In this document: one piece after another, positions 34,062 to 43,344 of the stretch
Layout of the letters: each line of letters begins with the position of its first letter
Position numbering within the stretch: the first letter of the stretch is position 1
Origin: Yinghuangia sp051388915
GTDB taxonomy: Bacteria; Actinomycetota; Actinomycetes; Streptomycetales; Streptomycetaceae
Length of the DNA: 64,000 bases
NCBI RefSeq assembly: GCF_051388915.1
Contig: NZ_JBPKBH010000022.1
Location: forward strand, 62,001 to 126,000
Direction of reading: 5' to 3'
Translations under genes and position numbers: made by a program
Notes under the pieces: model-generated
What the model saw: only the letters and a program-made list of their open reading frames with translations
Database searches by the model: none
What the model was told of the DNA's origin: nothing

Positions 34062-34463
34062 TTGCCCAGGTCCACCGCGCCACGCGTACGGCCGTCCCGT
34101 GCGCCACTCCTCCGCACCACCGCAGCCCTCACCTTTGCCGGACTGCTCGTCAGCGCCTGCGGCGGCGGTGGAGGGGACGACACCCCCAATACCCGCGCCG
34201 CTGCTGCCGTGGCACCCACCGTCATCAAGCCCCCGCCCCCGGCAGATCCACCCCGCGACGCCATCACCACCACAACGCGCCCGACCGACCGCTCCGACAT
34301 CCGCTCCGCCGCGGCCGCCGTCGTTGACGCCGGAAGCAGGCTCATCGCCGACGGCGCTCTCGCCACCGGTGGCGTCCGCGCGCGCCTCCCGTCCCTCAGC
34401 ACAGCTTCTCGTGCTTCAATTCATGCCCACTGGCGGGTGGTTGCCTCACATCGATCATCGTGA
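34062..34463 (+). CDS. Small lipoprotein, possibly truncated
   Basis: 133-aa frame starting at TTG 34062 with GAGG 7 nt upstream. The signal peptide has an Arg-rich N-region and the lipobox LLVSAC, followed by a Gly run and a Thr/Pro-rich linker. Only about 60 residues follow and their end (ASIHAHWRVVASHRSS) does not look folded, so a frameshift may have shortened it. Function unknown. Confidence 0.45.
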   Translation: MPRSTAPRVRPSRAPLLRTTAALTFAGLLVSACGGGGGDDTPNTRAAAAVAPTVIKPPPPADPPRDAITTTTRPTDRSDIRSAAAAVVDAGSRLIADGALATGGVRARLPSLSTASRASIHAHWRVVASHRSS

Positions 34464-34596
34464 TCGCCAGATCCGCGGAGTTCGCCGGCGCCGAATCGGG
34501 CAATCGACCCGGCTCTCCGGGCGGCGCTCGGTAGGTCGATGCGTCATCGAGTCACGGCGCCGGCGACTGCGTGGGCACCGCCCATAGTCGGAGTGG

Positions 34597-35064
34597 TCAT
34601 GTTCCGGGTCTTGCCGCCGCCCGGGAGGTCGCCGGTGCGCGCGAGCTGGAGCAGCGCGAAGCGGGCGCGCGCCCGAACCGGCGTTCGTTCAGCGTGATTT
34701 CGCCGCGTCGATACGTCAGTTGGTCGGTGGCCACGTGGTACATCGCCGTCCCCGACGTATGTGCCATATGGCTGTTCGGCAGCGTTCCCAAGGCGACCAC
34801 ATCGAGGGGAACCCGTCCGTGCCGACGTACGCCCGCCAGCACCCCGTCGGAGAACTCGCGCAGCGACTTGCTACTCAGCGAAGTGCCTTCGTACGTCAGC
34901 CGCGTCGCACGCCCGGTCGCGTCGGCGATGCGCTGCGCCGTCGTCCGGGCGATCTCCGACGCGGACTTCGCGGCCTGAAGGGCGGCGTCCCCGACCCGGA
35001 GCGGGGACAGCGGCAGGCCGACCCAGCGCCACGCCTGGTAGCGCAGGCTCTCACGCCACGACAT
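34597..35064 (-). CDS. Hypothetical protein, possible C-terminal frameshift
   Basis: 155 aa beginning MSWRESLRYQAWRWVGLPLS with GAGG 6 nt before the ATG and clear actinomycete codon bias. No domain recognised. The last 25 residues are Ser/Arg/Ala-rich, whereas another frame reads RFALLQLARTGDLPGGG and on to a stop near 34544, which looks more protein-like. A one- or two-base sequencing error or real frameshift near 34680 would explain this. Confidence 0.5.
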   Translation of the reverse strand: MSWRESLRYQAWRWVGLPLSPLRVGDAALQAAKSASEIARTTAQRIADATGRATRLTYEGTSLSSKSLREFSDGVLAGVRRHGRVPLDVVALGTLPNSHMAHTSGTAMYHVATDQLTYRRGEITLNERRFGRAPASRCSSSRAPATSRAAARPGT

Positions 35065-35313
35065 GGCGTGCCTCGAACGTCATGCCGCCAGCCAAGCACA
35101 GGGCGGCCGCCTGCCACGGCCGCGAGCCAGGCCGCGAACCCCCGACGCGTCGGGACCGCGCGTTCGGACCTCCGGCCGCCCCGGACGGCGCCCAACCGGC
35201 ACCTGCGTGCACTCCTATTACTTGATGGAGTCTAGTATCTTGTCCGTTTCCGGGCGGCGCCCGACACGCGCATGGTGTGCCGCCGCATGGCCAGACGTAC
35301 AGCCGAGGTGCAC

Positions 35314-36252
35314 ATGGACGACACACTCCGCTTCGACAACCGCGTCGCCGTCGTCACCGGCGCCGGCCGCAACCTCGGCCGCGTGTACGCCCTCGCTCTC
35401 GCTGAGCGCGGCGCCCGCGTCGTCGTCAACGACCTCGGCGTGGCGATCAGCGACACCGACGGATCCGGCGACGGGCCGTCCGAGAACCCGGCGCTCGCGG
35501 TCGTACGCGAGATCCAGGCCCTCGGCGGCGAAGCGGTCGCGAGCACCGATTCCGTCGCGACGGCCGACGGCGGCGCGGCGATCATCGACACCGCGCTCGA
35601 CGCCTTCGGCCGCGTCGACATCGTGGTCAACAACGCGGGCGTCGTACGCACCGCCCCGTTCCCCGACCTCGGCACCGACCTCCTCCAACCGGTCCTCGAC
35701 ACGCAGATCGCGAGCGTTTTCCACGTCACCGGCCCCGCTTGGCGCCGCATGGCCGAGCAGGGCTACGGCCGGATAGTGAACGTCAGTTCAGGATCGGCGT
35801 TCTCCGGCGTCCCCGGCCTCTCCGCGTACGGCGGCGCGAAGGCCGGTGTCATCGGCCTGACCCGCCAGATGGCCGCCGAGGGCGCCGCGTGCGGCATCAA
35901 GGTCAACGTCATCGCGCCGTACGCCAAAACCCGCCCCGGTACCGGCTTCGGCCCGATCCCCCCGTCCGACGAACTCAACGCCTGGATGCGCCCCGAATAC
36001 CTCACCCCCCTGGTCAACCTCCTCGCCCACGACGCATGCCCGGTCACCGGCGAGTGCTTCGCCGCGGGCGCCGGCTACGTCAGTCGCGTCGTGTGGTCCA
36101 CCACCGAGGGCCTCGTCGACCGCAACATGACCACCGAGTCCCTCCTGCGCGACTGGACCCACGTCATGGACACCGACGGCATGGCCGTGGTCGGCTACAA
36201 CGGCGGCGGCACGACCCACAAAATGCTCGCGGGCTTCGGCGACGGGTCGTAG
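35314..36252 (+). CDS. Short-chain dehydrogenase/reductase
   Basis: 312-aa SDR. Cofactor motif VTGAGRNLGRVYA, NNAG at VDIVVNNAGVVR, Ser in VNVSSGSAFSG and catalytic YxxxK in LSAYGGAKAGV. The insertion VAISDTDGSGDGPSENPA after strand 2 resembles the peroxisomal multifunctional-enzyme type-2 / (3R)-hydroxyacyl-CoA dehydrogenase subgroup, so an acyl-CoA or steroid-like substrate is plausible. GAGG precedes ATG 35314. Convergent with the NUDIX gene. Confidence 0.85.
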   Translation: MDDTLRFDNRVAVVTGAGRNLGRVYALALAERGARVVVNDLGVAISDTDGSGDGPSENPALAVVREIQALGGEAVASTDSVATADGGAAIIDTALDAFGRVDIVVNNAGVVRTAPFPDLGTDLLQPVLDTQIASVFHVTGPAWRRMAEQGYGRIVNVSSGSAFSGVPGLSAYGGAKAGVIGLTRQMAAEGAACGIKVNVIAPYAKTRPGTGFGPIPPSDELNAWMRPEYLTPLVNLLAHDACPVTGECFAAGAGYVSRVVWSTTEGLVDRNMTTESLLRDWTHVMDTDGMAVVGYNGGGTTHKMLAGFGDGS

Positions 36253-36289
36253 CCACAAGCCACAAGCCGCACGCGGCCGATGGCGCGGC

Positions 36290-36832
36290 TCAGGCCGTGG
36301 GCGTGAGCAGGGCCAGGAGGCGGTCCACGAACTCGGTCTGTGCGGGGTTGAGCTTTTCGCGGGCGACGGGCGGGGTGCACCACAGGGCTCGGTCGATTTC
36401 GGGGAAGCTGCGGGTCACGCCCGAGCCGTACGGCCATTCCATCTCGAAGTGGTTGCTGACCAGGGTGGTGACGTCGAAGTCGTCCTCGACCGCCCAGGCG
36501 GTGACGAGTTTGCCGTTCCGCTGGGTCACGGAGCCGAGTTCGACGGCCTGGGCCGGGTCCACGACGGCTCCGGTTTCCTCCTGGAACTCGCGTACGGCTG
36601 CCGCCAGTGGCGCTTCGTCGGCCAGGTACTCGCCCTTGGGGATCGACCACGCCCCGGCGTCCTTCCGCGCCCAGAACGGGCCGCCGGGGTGCACGATCAG
36701 CACTTCGACGCCGAAGTCGGCCCCGAAGTCGGCCCCGGAGTCGGCCCCGGAGTCGGCCCGGGAGCCCGGGCCGGAGCCCGAGTCGGCGGTGACGCGGTAG
36801 AGGAGGATGCCGGCGCTCTTCTTGACAACCAT
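36290..36832 (-). CDS. NUDIX hydrolase with in-frame repeat insertion
   Basis: 180-aa NUDIX protein. The box is GEYLADEAPLAAAVREFQEETG-like (Gx5Ex7REFxEEx), preceded by WARKDAGAWSIPKG as in DNA-mismatch-type and Ap4A-type members. Between the first two strands there is an inserted repeat (ADSGADSGADFGADFG) coded by 12-bp tandem units at about 36717-36771. The insert is in a loop and probably tolerated. Substrate unknown. Confidence 0.82.
   Translation of the reverse strand: MVVKKSAGILLYRVTADSGSGPGSRADSGADSGADFGADFGVEVLIVHPGGPFWARKDAGAWSIPKGEYLADEAPLAAAVREFQEETGAVVDPAQAVELGSVTQRNGKLVTAWAVEDDFDVTTLVSNHFEMEWPYGSGVTRSFPEIDRALWCTPPVAREKLNPAQTEFVDRLLALLTPTA
36717..36771. repeat. 12-bp in-frame tandem repeat inside NUDIX gene
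   Basis: Four to five copies of GCCCCGAAGTCG / GCCCCGGAGTCG. The unit keeps the reading frame. Confidence 0.75.
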
Positions 36833-36867
36833 GGTTGGGCCTCAGCTGGTCGGGTGGGCTTCCGGGG

Positions 36868-37018
36868 ATTGGGAGCGGCATCGGGAGCGGGACCGGATTG
36901 CCGGAGCGGGACTGGCTTGCGGGAGCGGCACTGACTGGGCTTGCGGGAGCGGGACTGGATTACGTGAACGGGACTGACAGGGCTTGTGGGGAGCGGGACT
37001 GGGCTTGCCCGAGCGGGG
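36868..37018. repeat. Imperfect 20-24-bp minisatellite
   Basis: Six to seven units of the form GCTTGCGGGAGCGGGACTGG in the gap between the NUDIX and DUF885 genes; no gene is seen in this 280-bp gap. Confidence 0.7.
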
Positions 37019-37112
37019 AACGCCTCTGCCGATGTGGCGAGTTGGCCGTTCGACAGAGGCGTTCGGAGAGCGCCGCGACGCTTTCGGCTGCGACACCTGG
37101 TAGCAAGTGCCC

Positions 37113-38804
37113 TTACAGCGCCGAGAGTTCGTCCACCAGGTCGTCGAGGCCCAGCGAGCCCTGGGAAAGCGCCGCCATGTGCCACGCCTTCAGGTCGAAC
37201 GTCTCGCCGTGCGCGCGTCGGGCGTTCTCGCGGCCCAGCAGCCACGCGCGTTCGCCCAGTTTGTAGCCGATGGCCTGGCCCGGGATCGTCAGGTAGCGGG
37301 TCAGCTCGCTCTCGATGAAGTCCGCCGGACGGCTGCTGTGCGCGCCGAAGAACTCCTGGGCCAGCTCCGGCGTCCAGCGCTCGCCGGGGTGGAACGGGCT
37401 GTCCGCCGGGATCTCCAACTCCAGGTGCATGCCGATGTCGACGATGACCCGCGTCGCCCGCATCATCTGCGCGTCGAGGTAGCCGAGGCGCTGTTCGGCG
37501 TCGGTGAGGAAGCCGAGTTCGTCCATGAGGCGTTCGGCGTACAGCGCCCAACCCTCGGCGTTGGCGCTGACCATGCCGATGGTGGCCTGGTAACGCGACA
37601 GATCGCCCGCGATGTACGTCCACTGCGCGAGCTGCAAGTGGTGCCCCGGCACGCCCTCGTGGTACCAGGTCGACACCAAGTCGTAGACGGGGAAGCTCGT
37701 TCGGCCCATCGTCGGCAGCCACGTGCGCCCCGGCCGGGTGAAGTCCTCGGACGGCGGCGTGTAGTACGGCGCGGCGGCGCCACCGGGCGGCGCGATGCAG
37801 GACTCGACCTTCCGTACCGGCTCGGCGAGTTCGAAGTGCGTGCCGTCGAGGCGTTCGATCGCCTGGTCCATCAGGCCCTGCAACCAGACCTGGATCTCGT
37901 CGACGCCCTCGATCCGCGTGCCGTGCTGGTCGAGGTGCGCCAGCGCCGCCCACGGTGTCTCGGCACCGGGCAGGACCTTCTCGGCCTCCGCACGCATCTC
38001 GCCCAGGAGGCGCCGGTATTCGGCCCAGCCGTACGCATACGCCTCGTCCAGATCGAGGTCCGTGCCGTTGAAGAAGCGCGACCAACGGGCGTACCGCTCG
38101 CGACCGACCGTGTCGGGGGAACCCGCGATCGCCGGGGCGTACACGTCGCGCATCCAGTCGCGCAGGGCCGCGACCGCGGCGGTGGCGGCGCGTCCGGCCT
38201 CGTCGAGTTCGGTGCGAAGGGAGTCCGGGCCGCCGGACGCGAAGTCCTCGAACCACCCGCGCCCGCCGCCGTCGCCCTCCGCCCACTCGCCGAGCTGGGT
38301 GATGCAGGTCGCGGTCGGGCGTGGGCTCGCGTACAACTTGCGCTCCAGCCCGAGCTCAAGCGACTCCTGATAGCCCGCCAGCGCCCCCGGGACCGCCCGC
38401 AGGCGCTCGGCGATCGCCGCCCAGTCGTCGTCGGTCTGCGCGGGCGTGACCGTGAACACCTCGCGCACGCTGTGCAGCGGCGTGGCCAGGTTGCCGACAG
38501 TACGCAGCCCCTCGTCGGCATCGTGGACCGCCAGCTCCGCGGTCAGCCGCTCGCGCAGCAGCCGCGCGCAGCGCCGCTCGGCGTCGGTGTCCGCACCGGG
38601 TCGCCGCTCGGCCTCGGCGAGTTTGGCGAGCGTGGCCCGCGCAAGCTCCGCGCGGGCTTCCTGACCTGCGGGGGAGAGGTCGGGCAGCTTTCCGGAACTC
38701 TCCGGGACACCGAGGTAGGTCCCGGTGATCGGGTCGAGAGCGATGAGCTCGTCGACGTAGGCGTCGGCAACCTGACGGGGCAAAGGGGAGCTGTTGTCGG
38801 ACAT
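37113..38804 (-). CDS. DUF885-family metallopeptidase-like protein
   Basis: 563-aa helical protein. The zinc signature lies in VSTWYHEGVPGHHLQLAQW (HExxxH type); flanking blocks are YYTPPSEDFTRPGRTWLPT and SANAEGWALYAERLMDELGF. The C-terminal PGQAIGYKLGERAWLLGREN is typical of DUF885. No signal peptide. Members are predicted carboxypeptidase-like enzymes with unknown substrates. Start ATG 38804 after GAGG. Confidence 0.85.
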   Translation of the reverse strand: MSDNSSPLPRQVADAYVDELIALDPITGTYLGVPESSGKLPDLSPAGQEARAELARATLAKLAEAERRPGADTDAERRCARLLRERLTAELAVHDADEGLRTVGNLATPLHSVREVFTVTPAQTDDDWAAIAERLRAVPGALAGYQESLELGLERKLYASPRPTATCITQLGEWAEGDGGGRGWFEDFASGGPDSLRTELDEAGRAATAAVAALRDWMRDVYAPAIAGSPDTVGRERYARWSRFFNGTDLDLDEAYAYGWAEYRRLLGEMRAEAEKVLPGAETPWAALAHLDQHGTRIEGVDEIQVWLQGLMDQAIERLDGTHFELAEPVRKVESCIAPPGGAAAPYYTPPSEDFTRPGRTWLPTMGRTSFPVYDLVSTWYHEGVPGHHLQLAQWTYIAGDLSRYQATIGMVSANAEGWALYAERLMDELGFLTDAEQRLGYLDAQMMRATRVIVDIGMHLELEIPADSPFHPGERWTPELAQEFFGAHSSRPADFIESELTRYLTIPGQAIGYKLGERAWLLGRENARRAHGETFDLKAWHMAALSQGSLGLDDLVDELSAL

Positions 38805-38927
38805 CCGCCCATCCTCATACGCGGGCCCGGGTTCCGTCACGCAGGTTCCGGGGCGGGCGCGCGGGCGAGTCGGCGGTTTGGGGGCGGTGGTATACGGCCG
38901 GCGGCCCCGCCCCCACCCGTCCCCGCC

Positions 38928-39842
38928 TCACCTCTTAGAGGCCATCTCCCGCAGCACATCCCCCAGCGCGGTCGCTTTGACCCCGAGAACGGACTCCGTC
39001 TCCGACGCGTCCAGTACGCAGTCCCGATCGCCGAGGTACCGCATCTCGGCGATCTCGGCCATCACCGAGTCCTCGGCCGCGAGTTGGGCCAGCACGTCCG
39101 ATCCCATCGCGGCAATCTCCGGAGCGGGCGCGCCCGCGGCCTCGGCGAACCGTACGCTCAGCTCCCGCACCGACGCCTCCGACACAGACGGCACGAACCA
39201 TGCGCGTCCCCACACCACGTCGCTGTCGGCGGCGGCGACGAGCGTACGGGCGACGTCGTCGATGTACGTCCAACTGTGCGCGGCGTCGAGGTCCGTCGGG
39301 TACACGGCCGCTTCCCCCGCGAGGATCTGCGGCGCGACCATCAGGGTGAACAGCGATTGCGCCTGCGCACCGAGGTAGTCGCTCGCGCGGATCTCGGTGA
39401 CCCGTACGCGCCCCTCCTCGTGGGCGGCGAGCGCCTGGTGCCACATGTCCGCGCGTACCCGACCCTTGTCGGCCGTCGGCGCCATCGGATGATCCGGGCG
39501 CAGCGGTCCCTCGAACGGGCCGTAGCCGTAGACGTTGCCGAGCATGACGTAGTCGGTCCCGGTGCGTTCGGCGGCGGTGAGCAACGACGTTGCCAGCGGG
39601 GGGAATTCCTCACGCCAGCGGTCGTACGCGGGTGCCGCGCAGTTGTAGAGCGTCCGCGCGCCCGTGAGCAGTTCGGTGAGCCGGTCGGCGTCGTTGACGT
39701 CGGCGGCGACGCGCTCGATCAGCGGGTGCTCGGGACCGCGCCCGCTGCGGCTGACGAGGCGGACGCGTTCCCCGGCGTCCGCGAGCAGGCGTGCCGTGGC
39801 GATACCGGCGGCTCCGGCTCCGATGATGACATGCAGGGACAT
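38928..39842 (-). CDS. NAD-dependent epimerase/dehydratase-like protein
   Basis: 304-aa extended-SDR-like Rossmann protein. N-terminal HVIIGAGAAGIATARLLADA; then LYNCAAPAYDRWREEFPPLA and MLGNVYGYGP, where the Tyr region occupies the catalytic place, and SWTYIDDVARTLVAAA. Substrate unknown. Start ATG 39842 with GAGGAG 8 nt upstream. It is divergent from the GlxA-type regulator, which probably controls it. Confidence 0.8.
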   Translation of the reverse strand: MSLHVIIGAGAAGIATARLLADAGERVRLVSRSGRGPEHPLIERVAADVNDADRLTELLTGARTLYNCAAPAYDRWREEFPPLATSLLTAAERTGTDYVMLGNVYGYGPFEGPLRPDHPMAPTADKGRVRADMWHQALAAHEEGRVRVTEIRASDYLGAQAQSLFTLMVAPQILAGEAAVYPTDLDAAHSWTYIDDVARTLVAAADSDVVWGRAWFVPSVSEASVRELSVRFAEAAGAPAPEIAAMGSDVLAQLAAEDSVMAEIAEMRYLGDRDCVLDASETESVLGVKATALGDVLREMASKR

Positions 39843-40019
39843 GGCGGATCTCCTCAAGTGGCTCGACAATGGCTCGACACGTACGACCGCGGGCGGCCGG
39901 CCGCGGAAGAACCAGGGCAATGCGCGGGTTCCGGATACGTGTCGGGTACGCGTCCACTCTCGCCTCGGGTTGAGCCGTGGGGGAGCGGCGGAAATGCCAA
40001 TCAACCGGAGGTTCTGGCC

Positions 40020-40967
40020 ATGCACCGAATAGCCGTCGTGGCCGTGCCGCCGGTGATCGCTTTCGACCTGTCCATCCCCGGGACGGTCTTCGGCGCGGCG
40101 ATCGTGGACGGCGGGCCGGGCTACGACGTACGCCTCTGCACCGCGGAACCCGGCATCATCCGCGGCTTCATCGGCGCCGACGTGGTGGTTCGCGACGGCC
40201 TCGACGTCATCGCGGACGCCGACACCGTCATCGTCACCGGCACCGGAAACCGCCACGACAGCGACCCGCGCGTCCTGGCCGCCCTCCGTGCCGCGGCGGG
40301 CGAGGGCAAGCGGATCGCGTCCATCTGCACCGGAGCGTTCGTCCTGGCCCAGGCCGGCCTCCTCGACGGACGCGCGGCGACGACCTACTGGGCGATGTCG
40401 GACGAGTTCGCGAACCGCTTCCCGCAGATCGAACTGCGCCCGGACGTCCTGTTCGTGGACGAGGGCCAGGTCCTCACCTCGGCGGGTCTGACCGCCGGGA
40501 TCGACCTCTGCCTCCACATTGTCCGCAACGATTACGGCGCAACGGTCGCCACGCACGCGGCACGCCAGGTCGTCGCCTCCCCCATCCGCCCCGGCGACCA
40601 GGCCCAAGTCCTCGAAACGCCACTCCCACCCGAAGGCGCCACGACCCTCGCCCCCACCCGCGCCTGGGCCCTCGAACACCTCCACCGCCCGGTCTCCCTC
40701 GCCGACCTCGCCACCCACGCCGGCACCAGCATCCGCACCCTCACCCGCCGCTTCCACGCCGAAACCGGCCTCAGCCCCGCGAAGTGGCTCCTCCACCAAC
40801 GCCTCGACCGAGCCCGCCAAATCCTCGAAACCACCGACCTCCCCATAGACCAGGTAGCCGAACAAAGCGGCCTGGGCACCGCCGACTCCCTCCGTCAACA
40901 CATGGTCAGAAGAGTCGGCCTAACCCCCACCGCCTACCGAGCCGCCTACGCAGCCACGGCTCTGTAG
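40020..40967 (+). CDS. GlxA-type AraC-family regulator with DJ-1/PfpI domain
   Basis: 315 aa. The N-terminal DJ-1/PfpI-like domain (HRIAVVAVPPVIAFDLSIPG; nucleophile-elbow region IASICTGAFVLAQAG) is followed by a C-terminal AraC-type double HTH (SLADLATHAGTSIRTLTRRF, then LDRARQILETTDLPIDQVAE). Normal length for GlxA-like regulators. GGAGG is 8 nt before the ATG. The 177-bp divergent region to the epimerase-like gene should hold its site. Confidence 0.88.
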   Translation: MHRIAVVAVPPVIAFDLSIPGTVFGAAIVDGGPGYDVRLCTAEPGIIRGFIGADVVVRDGLDVIADADTVIVTGTGNRHDSDPRVLAALRAAAGEGKRIASICTGAFVLAQAGLLDGRAATTYWAMSDEFANRFPQIELRPDVLFVDEGQVLTSAGLTAGIDLCLHIVRNDYGATVATHAARQVVASPIRPGDQAQVLETPLPPEGATTLAPTRAWALEHLHRPVSLADLATHAGTSIRTLTRRFHAETGLSPAKWLLHQRLDRARQILETTDLPIDQVAEQSGLGTADSLRQHMVRRVGLTPTAYRAAYAATAL

Positions 40968-40972
40968 GAGGC

Positions 40973-41060
40973 CCACCCAACCCCGCGTACGCGGGGAGCA
41001 GGGGGTGCGTCGTCACGCGTACTCTTCCCTGAGGACCACCCCCGCGTGCGCGGGGAGCAG
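40973..41060 (-). CRISPR. CRISPR remnant: two type I-E-like repeats
   Basis: Cores CCCCGCGTACGCGGGGAGCAG (40981-41001) and CCCCGCGTGCGCGGGGAGCAG (41040-41060). Counting 29-nt repeats, they are separated by about 30 nt. Read on the minus strand they resemble the actinomycete I-E repeat beginning CTGCTCCCCGCGCACGCGGG. No cas genes are in the window and there is no leader beside this pair, so it looks like the distal end of an old array. Confidence 0.6.
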
Positions 41061-41169
41061 CCTCGGGACCGGGGCGTACGCCCTTGACCTTCTCTGCACC
41101 AACAGGCGATCGGCGGTCGCCTCATGAACGACACCTTGACGGAACCCGCGGTCCGGCTCCACGACGGCG

Positions 41170-41424
41170 TTGACATGTCGTTCGAGGACGTTCGGGGACC
41201 GTGTGGCGGTGCTCGCAGTCGGCCACAACCTGGCGGACCACATGTTCGGTCAGACCGAACCCCCAGGCTGCTGCAAAGGCGGCGCCCTCGGCGCCTTGAG
41301 CCCCGTGTCAGCGATGGCTGGCTTTGCCCATGAGAACCGAGACGGCTCGTTCGCGGGTTCTGCTGCGGTGGACACCGTGGCCGGGCCCGGAGTGTTCACG
41401 AGATTTGGGAACACCGGAAGCTGA
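41170..41424 (+). pseudogene. Possible remnant of a DUF3307-like / GHNLADH-type protein
   Basis: An 84-aa frame contains LAVGHNLADHMFGQTE, which recalls the HNLADHxxQTDHQA pattern of small proteins on actinomycete mobile elements (from memory). The following sequence does not continue the pattern, so this is at most a fragment. The rest of 41061-41566 shows no gene. Confidence 0.25.
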
Positions 41425-41566
41425 TCCTTCAGCGCTGATCCGTGCACCGAACGACAATGGCCCTATCTGACGCAGTGTCAGGCCTCGGGGAGGGCAGGGG
41501 CGCGGCGCACGGACACGGTGGCTGCCGGCGGGGGCTCACCCGTCCTGATTCGCGTGCGGATCGCGG

Positions 41567-43303
41567 TCACCCCGATTGCCACAGGAATGCCACCTGGTCG
41601 CGGTGCGCGGGGCACTGCACGATGTAGCCGGCGCCGTGGTCGCCCCACGTGTGGGGGACGCCGCGCCGCGAGTCGATCTGGAACACCGGGCGCGTCATGC
41701 GCTGGTCGCCGAGCGGGCAGTGCGGGTACTCGGCGTCCTGCACCCAGTTCGGCCAGCCGCCCAGCTTGTCGCCCTGCCGGTTGAGCCCGAACACGACGGC
41801 GCGCTCCTCGGGGAGCAGGTCGGACTCGTCGGCCTCGCGGTACGGGTAGTCTCGGGCCCCGCGCGCCCAGCCGGTGATCGGACGCTCCGGGAACGGCACC
41901 GCGCCCTCGGAGGGCAGGATGGTGGGCGGCGGCGTCGGCCGGCCGACCTCGGCAGGCCCGACGATTCGTACCAGGTGCCCGCGGGAGAAGGCCCGGGACG
42001 GGTTGCAGCCGGTGCAGTGGAACAACTGAAGCAACCCGGTGCCCAGTTCGTCCCGCGCCTGCCGGGGCACCGCCGCGAGGTCGAGCTGCACGAAGAACGC
42101 CAGCGGCGCCGCGCACTCTCCGCACAGCGGCCATGCCTCACCCTCGCCCAGCCACGGCAGGCCACCGAACCGCGAGCCTCCCAGGGCCCGTTCCCCGTCC
42201 GCGGGGCCCAGGACCGGGCTCCACGCGAGCCGGGCGGTGGGCGCCAGCTTGGCCTTCGCCGCCCGGATGATCTGCTGCGGCGTACGCGCGCTCGCCCCCG
42301 CCGCGCGCAGCAGTTGCACGATCTCGCTCAGGCCGCCCCGCTCGCGAGCCACCGCCAACGCATTGCGGCCGTCCTCGTCGCGGGCACCCACGTCGGCCCC
42401 CGCCGCGAGTAGGTCACGGACCATCAGTACACGCCCGCGTTCGGCGGCCAGCACCAGCGGCGGCCTGCGGTAGTAGTTGGCGGGCGCGTCCACGTCGACC
42501 CCGGCCGCGATCAAATAGGGCACCACCTGCGGCGCGTCGAATGCGATCGCCTGGCCCAGCGCCAAGCCCAGGTCGTCGGAGCCGACCCCGCCGCCCTCCA
42601 GGATCGCCACCGCGACCTCGACCTGCCGCTCCTGCACCGCGACGACCAGCGCGCGCCCCACAGCCGCCGCGTCCTGCTCCGGCAGCAACTCCTGTACCCG
42701 CGCGACGAATCCCCGCTTTGCCGCCTGGAGGAAGTCGGCCTCCTCGGGCGCGAAGACCCGTGCGCCCCGTGCGCGCAGCAGCGCCGCCACCGCCTCGCCG
42801 CCGGGTTCCGCCACGGCGACGTCGAGCGGGCGGGTCAGCGCGTCGGTCAGCACGTTGGGGTCCGCACCGCCGTCCAGCAGCGCCGCCACCACGTCGTACG
42901 CGCCGGCGCGGACGGCCGCGACCAGCGCGAGTCGGCAGCCGTCCGGACTCCCATAGTCGTCCGTCCGCATGTCCGGGTCCGCGTCGGCGTCCAGCAGCAG
43001 TCGCACCGTCTCCGCGTCACCAACCGCAGCCGCGGCCCATAGCGCGAACTCGTCCCGCTCGGCCCCCGGCTGCGCTCCGGCGGCCAGGAGCATACGGACG
43101 TACTCCACGTGCCCGCGGCGCCCGGCCGCCTGCGCCAGCGCGACGTCGAGATGCCACTGCGACGGCTCGTGCCGCAGTACGAACTCCAGGACGTCCAGCC
43201 GGTTGCCCTGCGCGGCGGACTGCACTTCCATCCCGGCCCGATCCGGCTCCTCCCGCAGGATCGCCGCCAGTTCACCGCTGTCGAACAACCTCTCCGCGTG
43301 CAT
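41567..43303 (-). CDS. Ankyrin-repeat protein with C-terminal DUF1963 (YwqG-like) domain
   Basis: 578 aa. Residues about 1-340 are ankyrin repeats (VLEFVLRHEPSQWHLDVALA, YVRMLLAAGAQPGAERDEFA, VRLLLDADADPDMRTDDYGS, VMVRDLLAAGADVGARDEDG-like). Residues about 350-578 match the YwqG/DUF1963 pattern: KAKLAPTARLAWSPVLGP, SRFGGLPWLGEGEAWPLCGE, PLAFFVQLDLAAVP, RQGDKLGGWPNWVQD and a C-terminal Trp-rich end. Two Cys pairs (LCGECA, HCTGC) may bind zinc. Start ATG 43303 (GTG 43312 possible). It lies between CRISPR remnants on both sides. Confidence 0.82.
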   Translation of the reverse strand: MHAERLFDSGELAAILREEPDRAGMEVQSAAQGNRLDVLEFVLRHEPSQWHLDVALAQAAGRRGHVEYVRMLLAAGAQPGAERDEFALWAAAAVGDAETVRLLLDADADPDMRTDDYGSPDGCRLALVAAVRAGAYDVVAALLDGGADPNVLTDALTRPLDVAVAEPGGEAVAALLRARGARVFAPEEADFLQAAKRGFVARVQELLPEQDAAAVGRALVVAVQERQVEVAVAILEGGGVGSDDLGLALGQAIAFDAPQVVPYLIAAGVDVDAPANYYRRPPLVLAAERGRVLMVRDLLAAGADVGARDEDGRNALAVARERGGLSEIVQLLRAAGASARTPQQIIRAAKAKLAPTARLAWSPVLGPADGERALGGSRFGGLPWLGEGEAWPLCGECAAPLAFFVQLDLAAVPRQARDELGTGLLQLFHCTGCNPSRAFSRGHLVRIVGPAEVGRPTPPPTILPSEGAVPFPERPITGWARGARDYPYREADESDLLPEERAVVFGLNRQGDKLGGWPNWVQDAEYPHCPLGDQRMTRPVFQIDSRRGVPHTWGDHGAGYIVQCPAHRDQVAFLWQSG

Positions 43304-43344
43304 GCGCGTCACCGTAGCCGCAGGCCCCGTCCGCGCATCGCGCG

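Noticed and set aside
33866..34402. 178-codon minus-strand frame
   Set aside because: Antisense to the small lipoprotein frame; Arg/Ala-rich with no features.
37107..40967. 1286-codon plus-strand open frame
   Set aside because: Mostly antisense to the DUF885 and epimerase genes; only the last part (from 40020) is a real gene. Long antisense frames are expected at this GC content.
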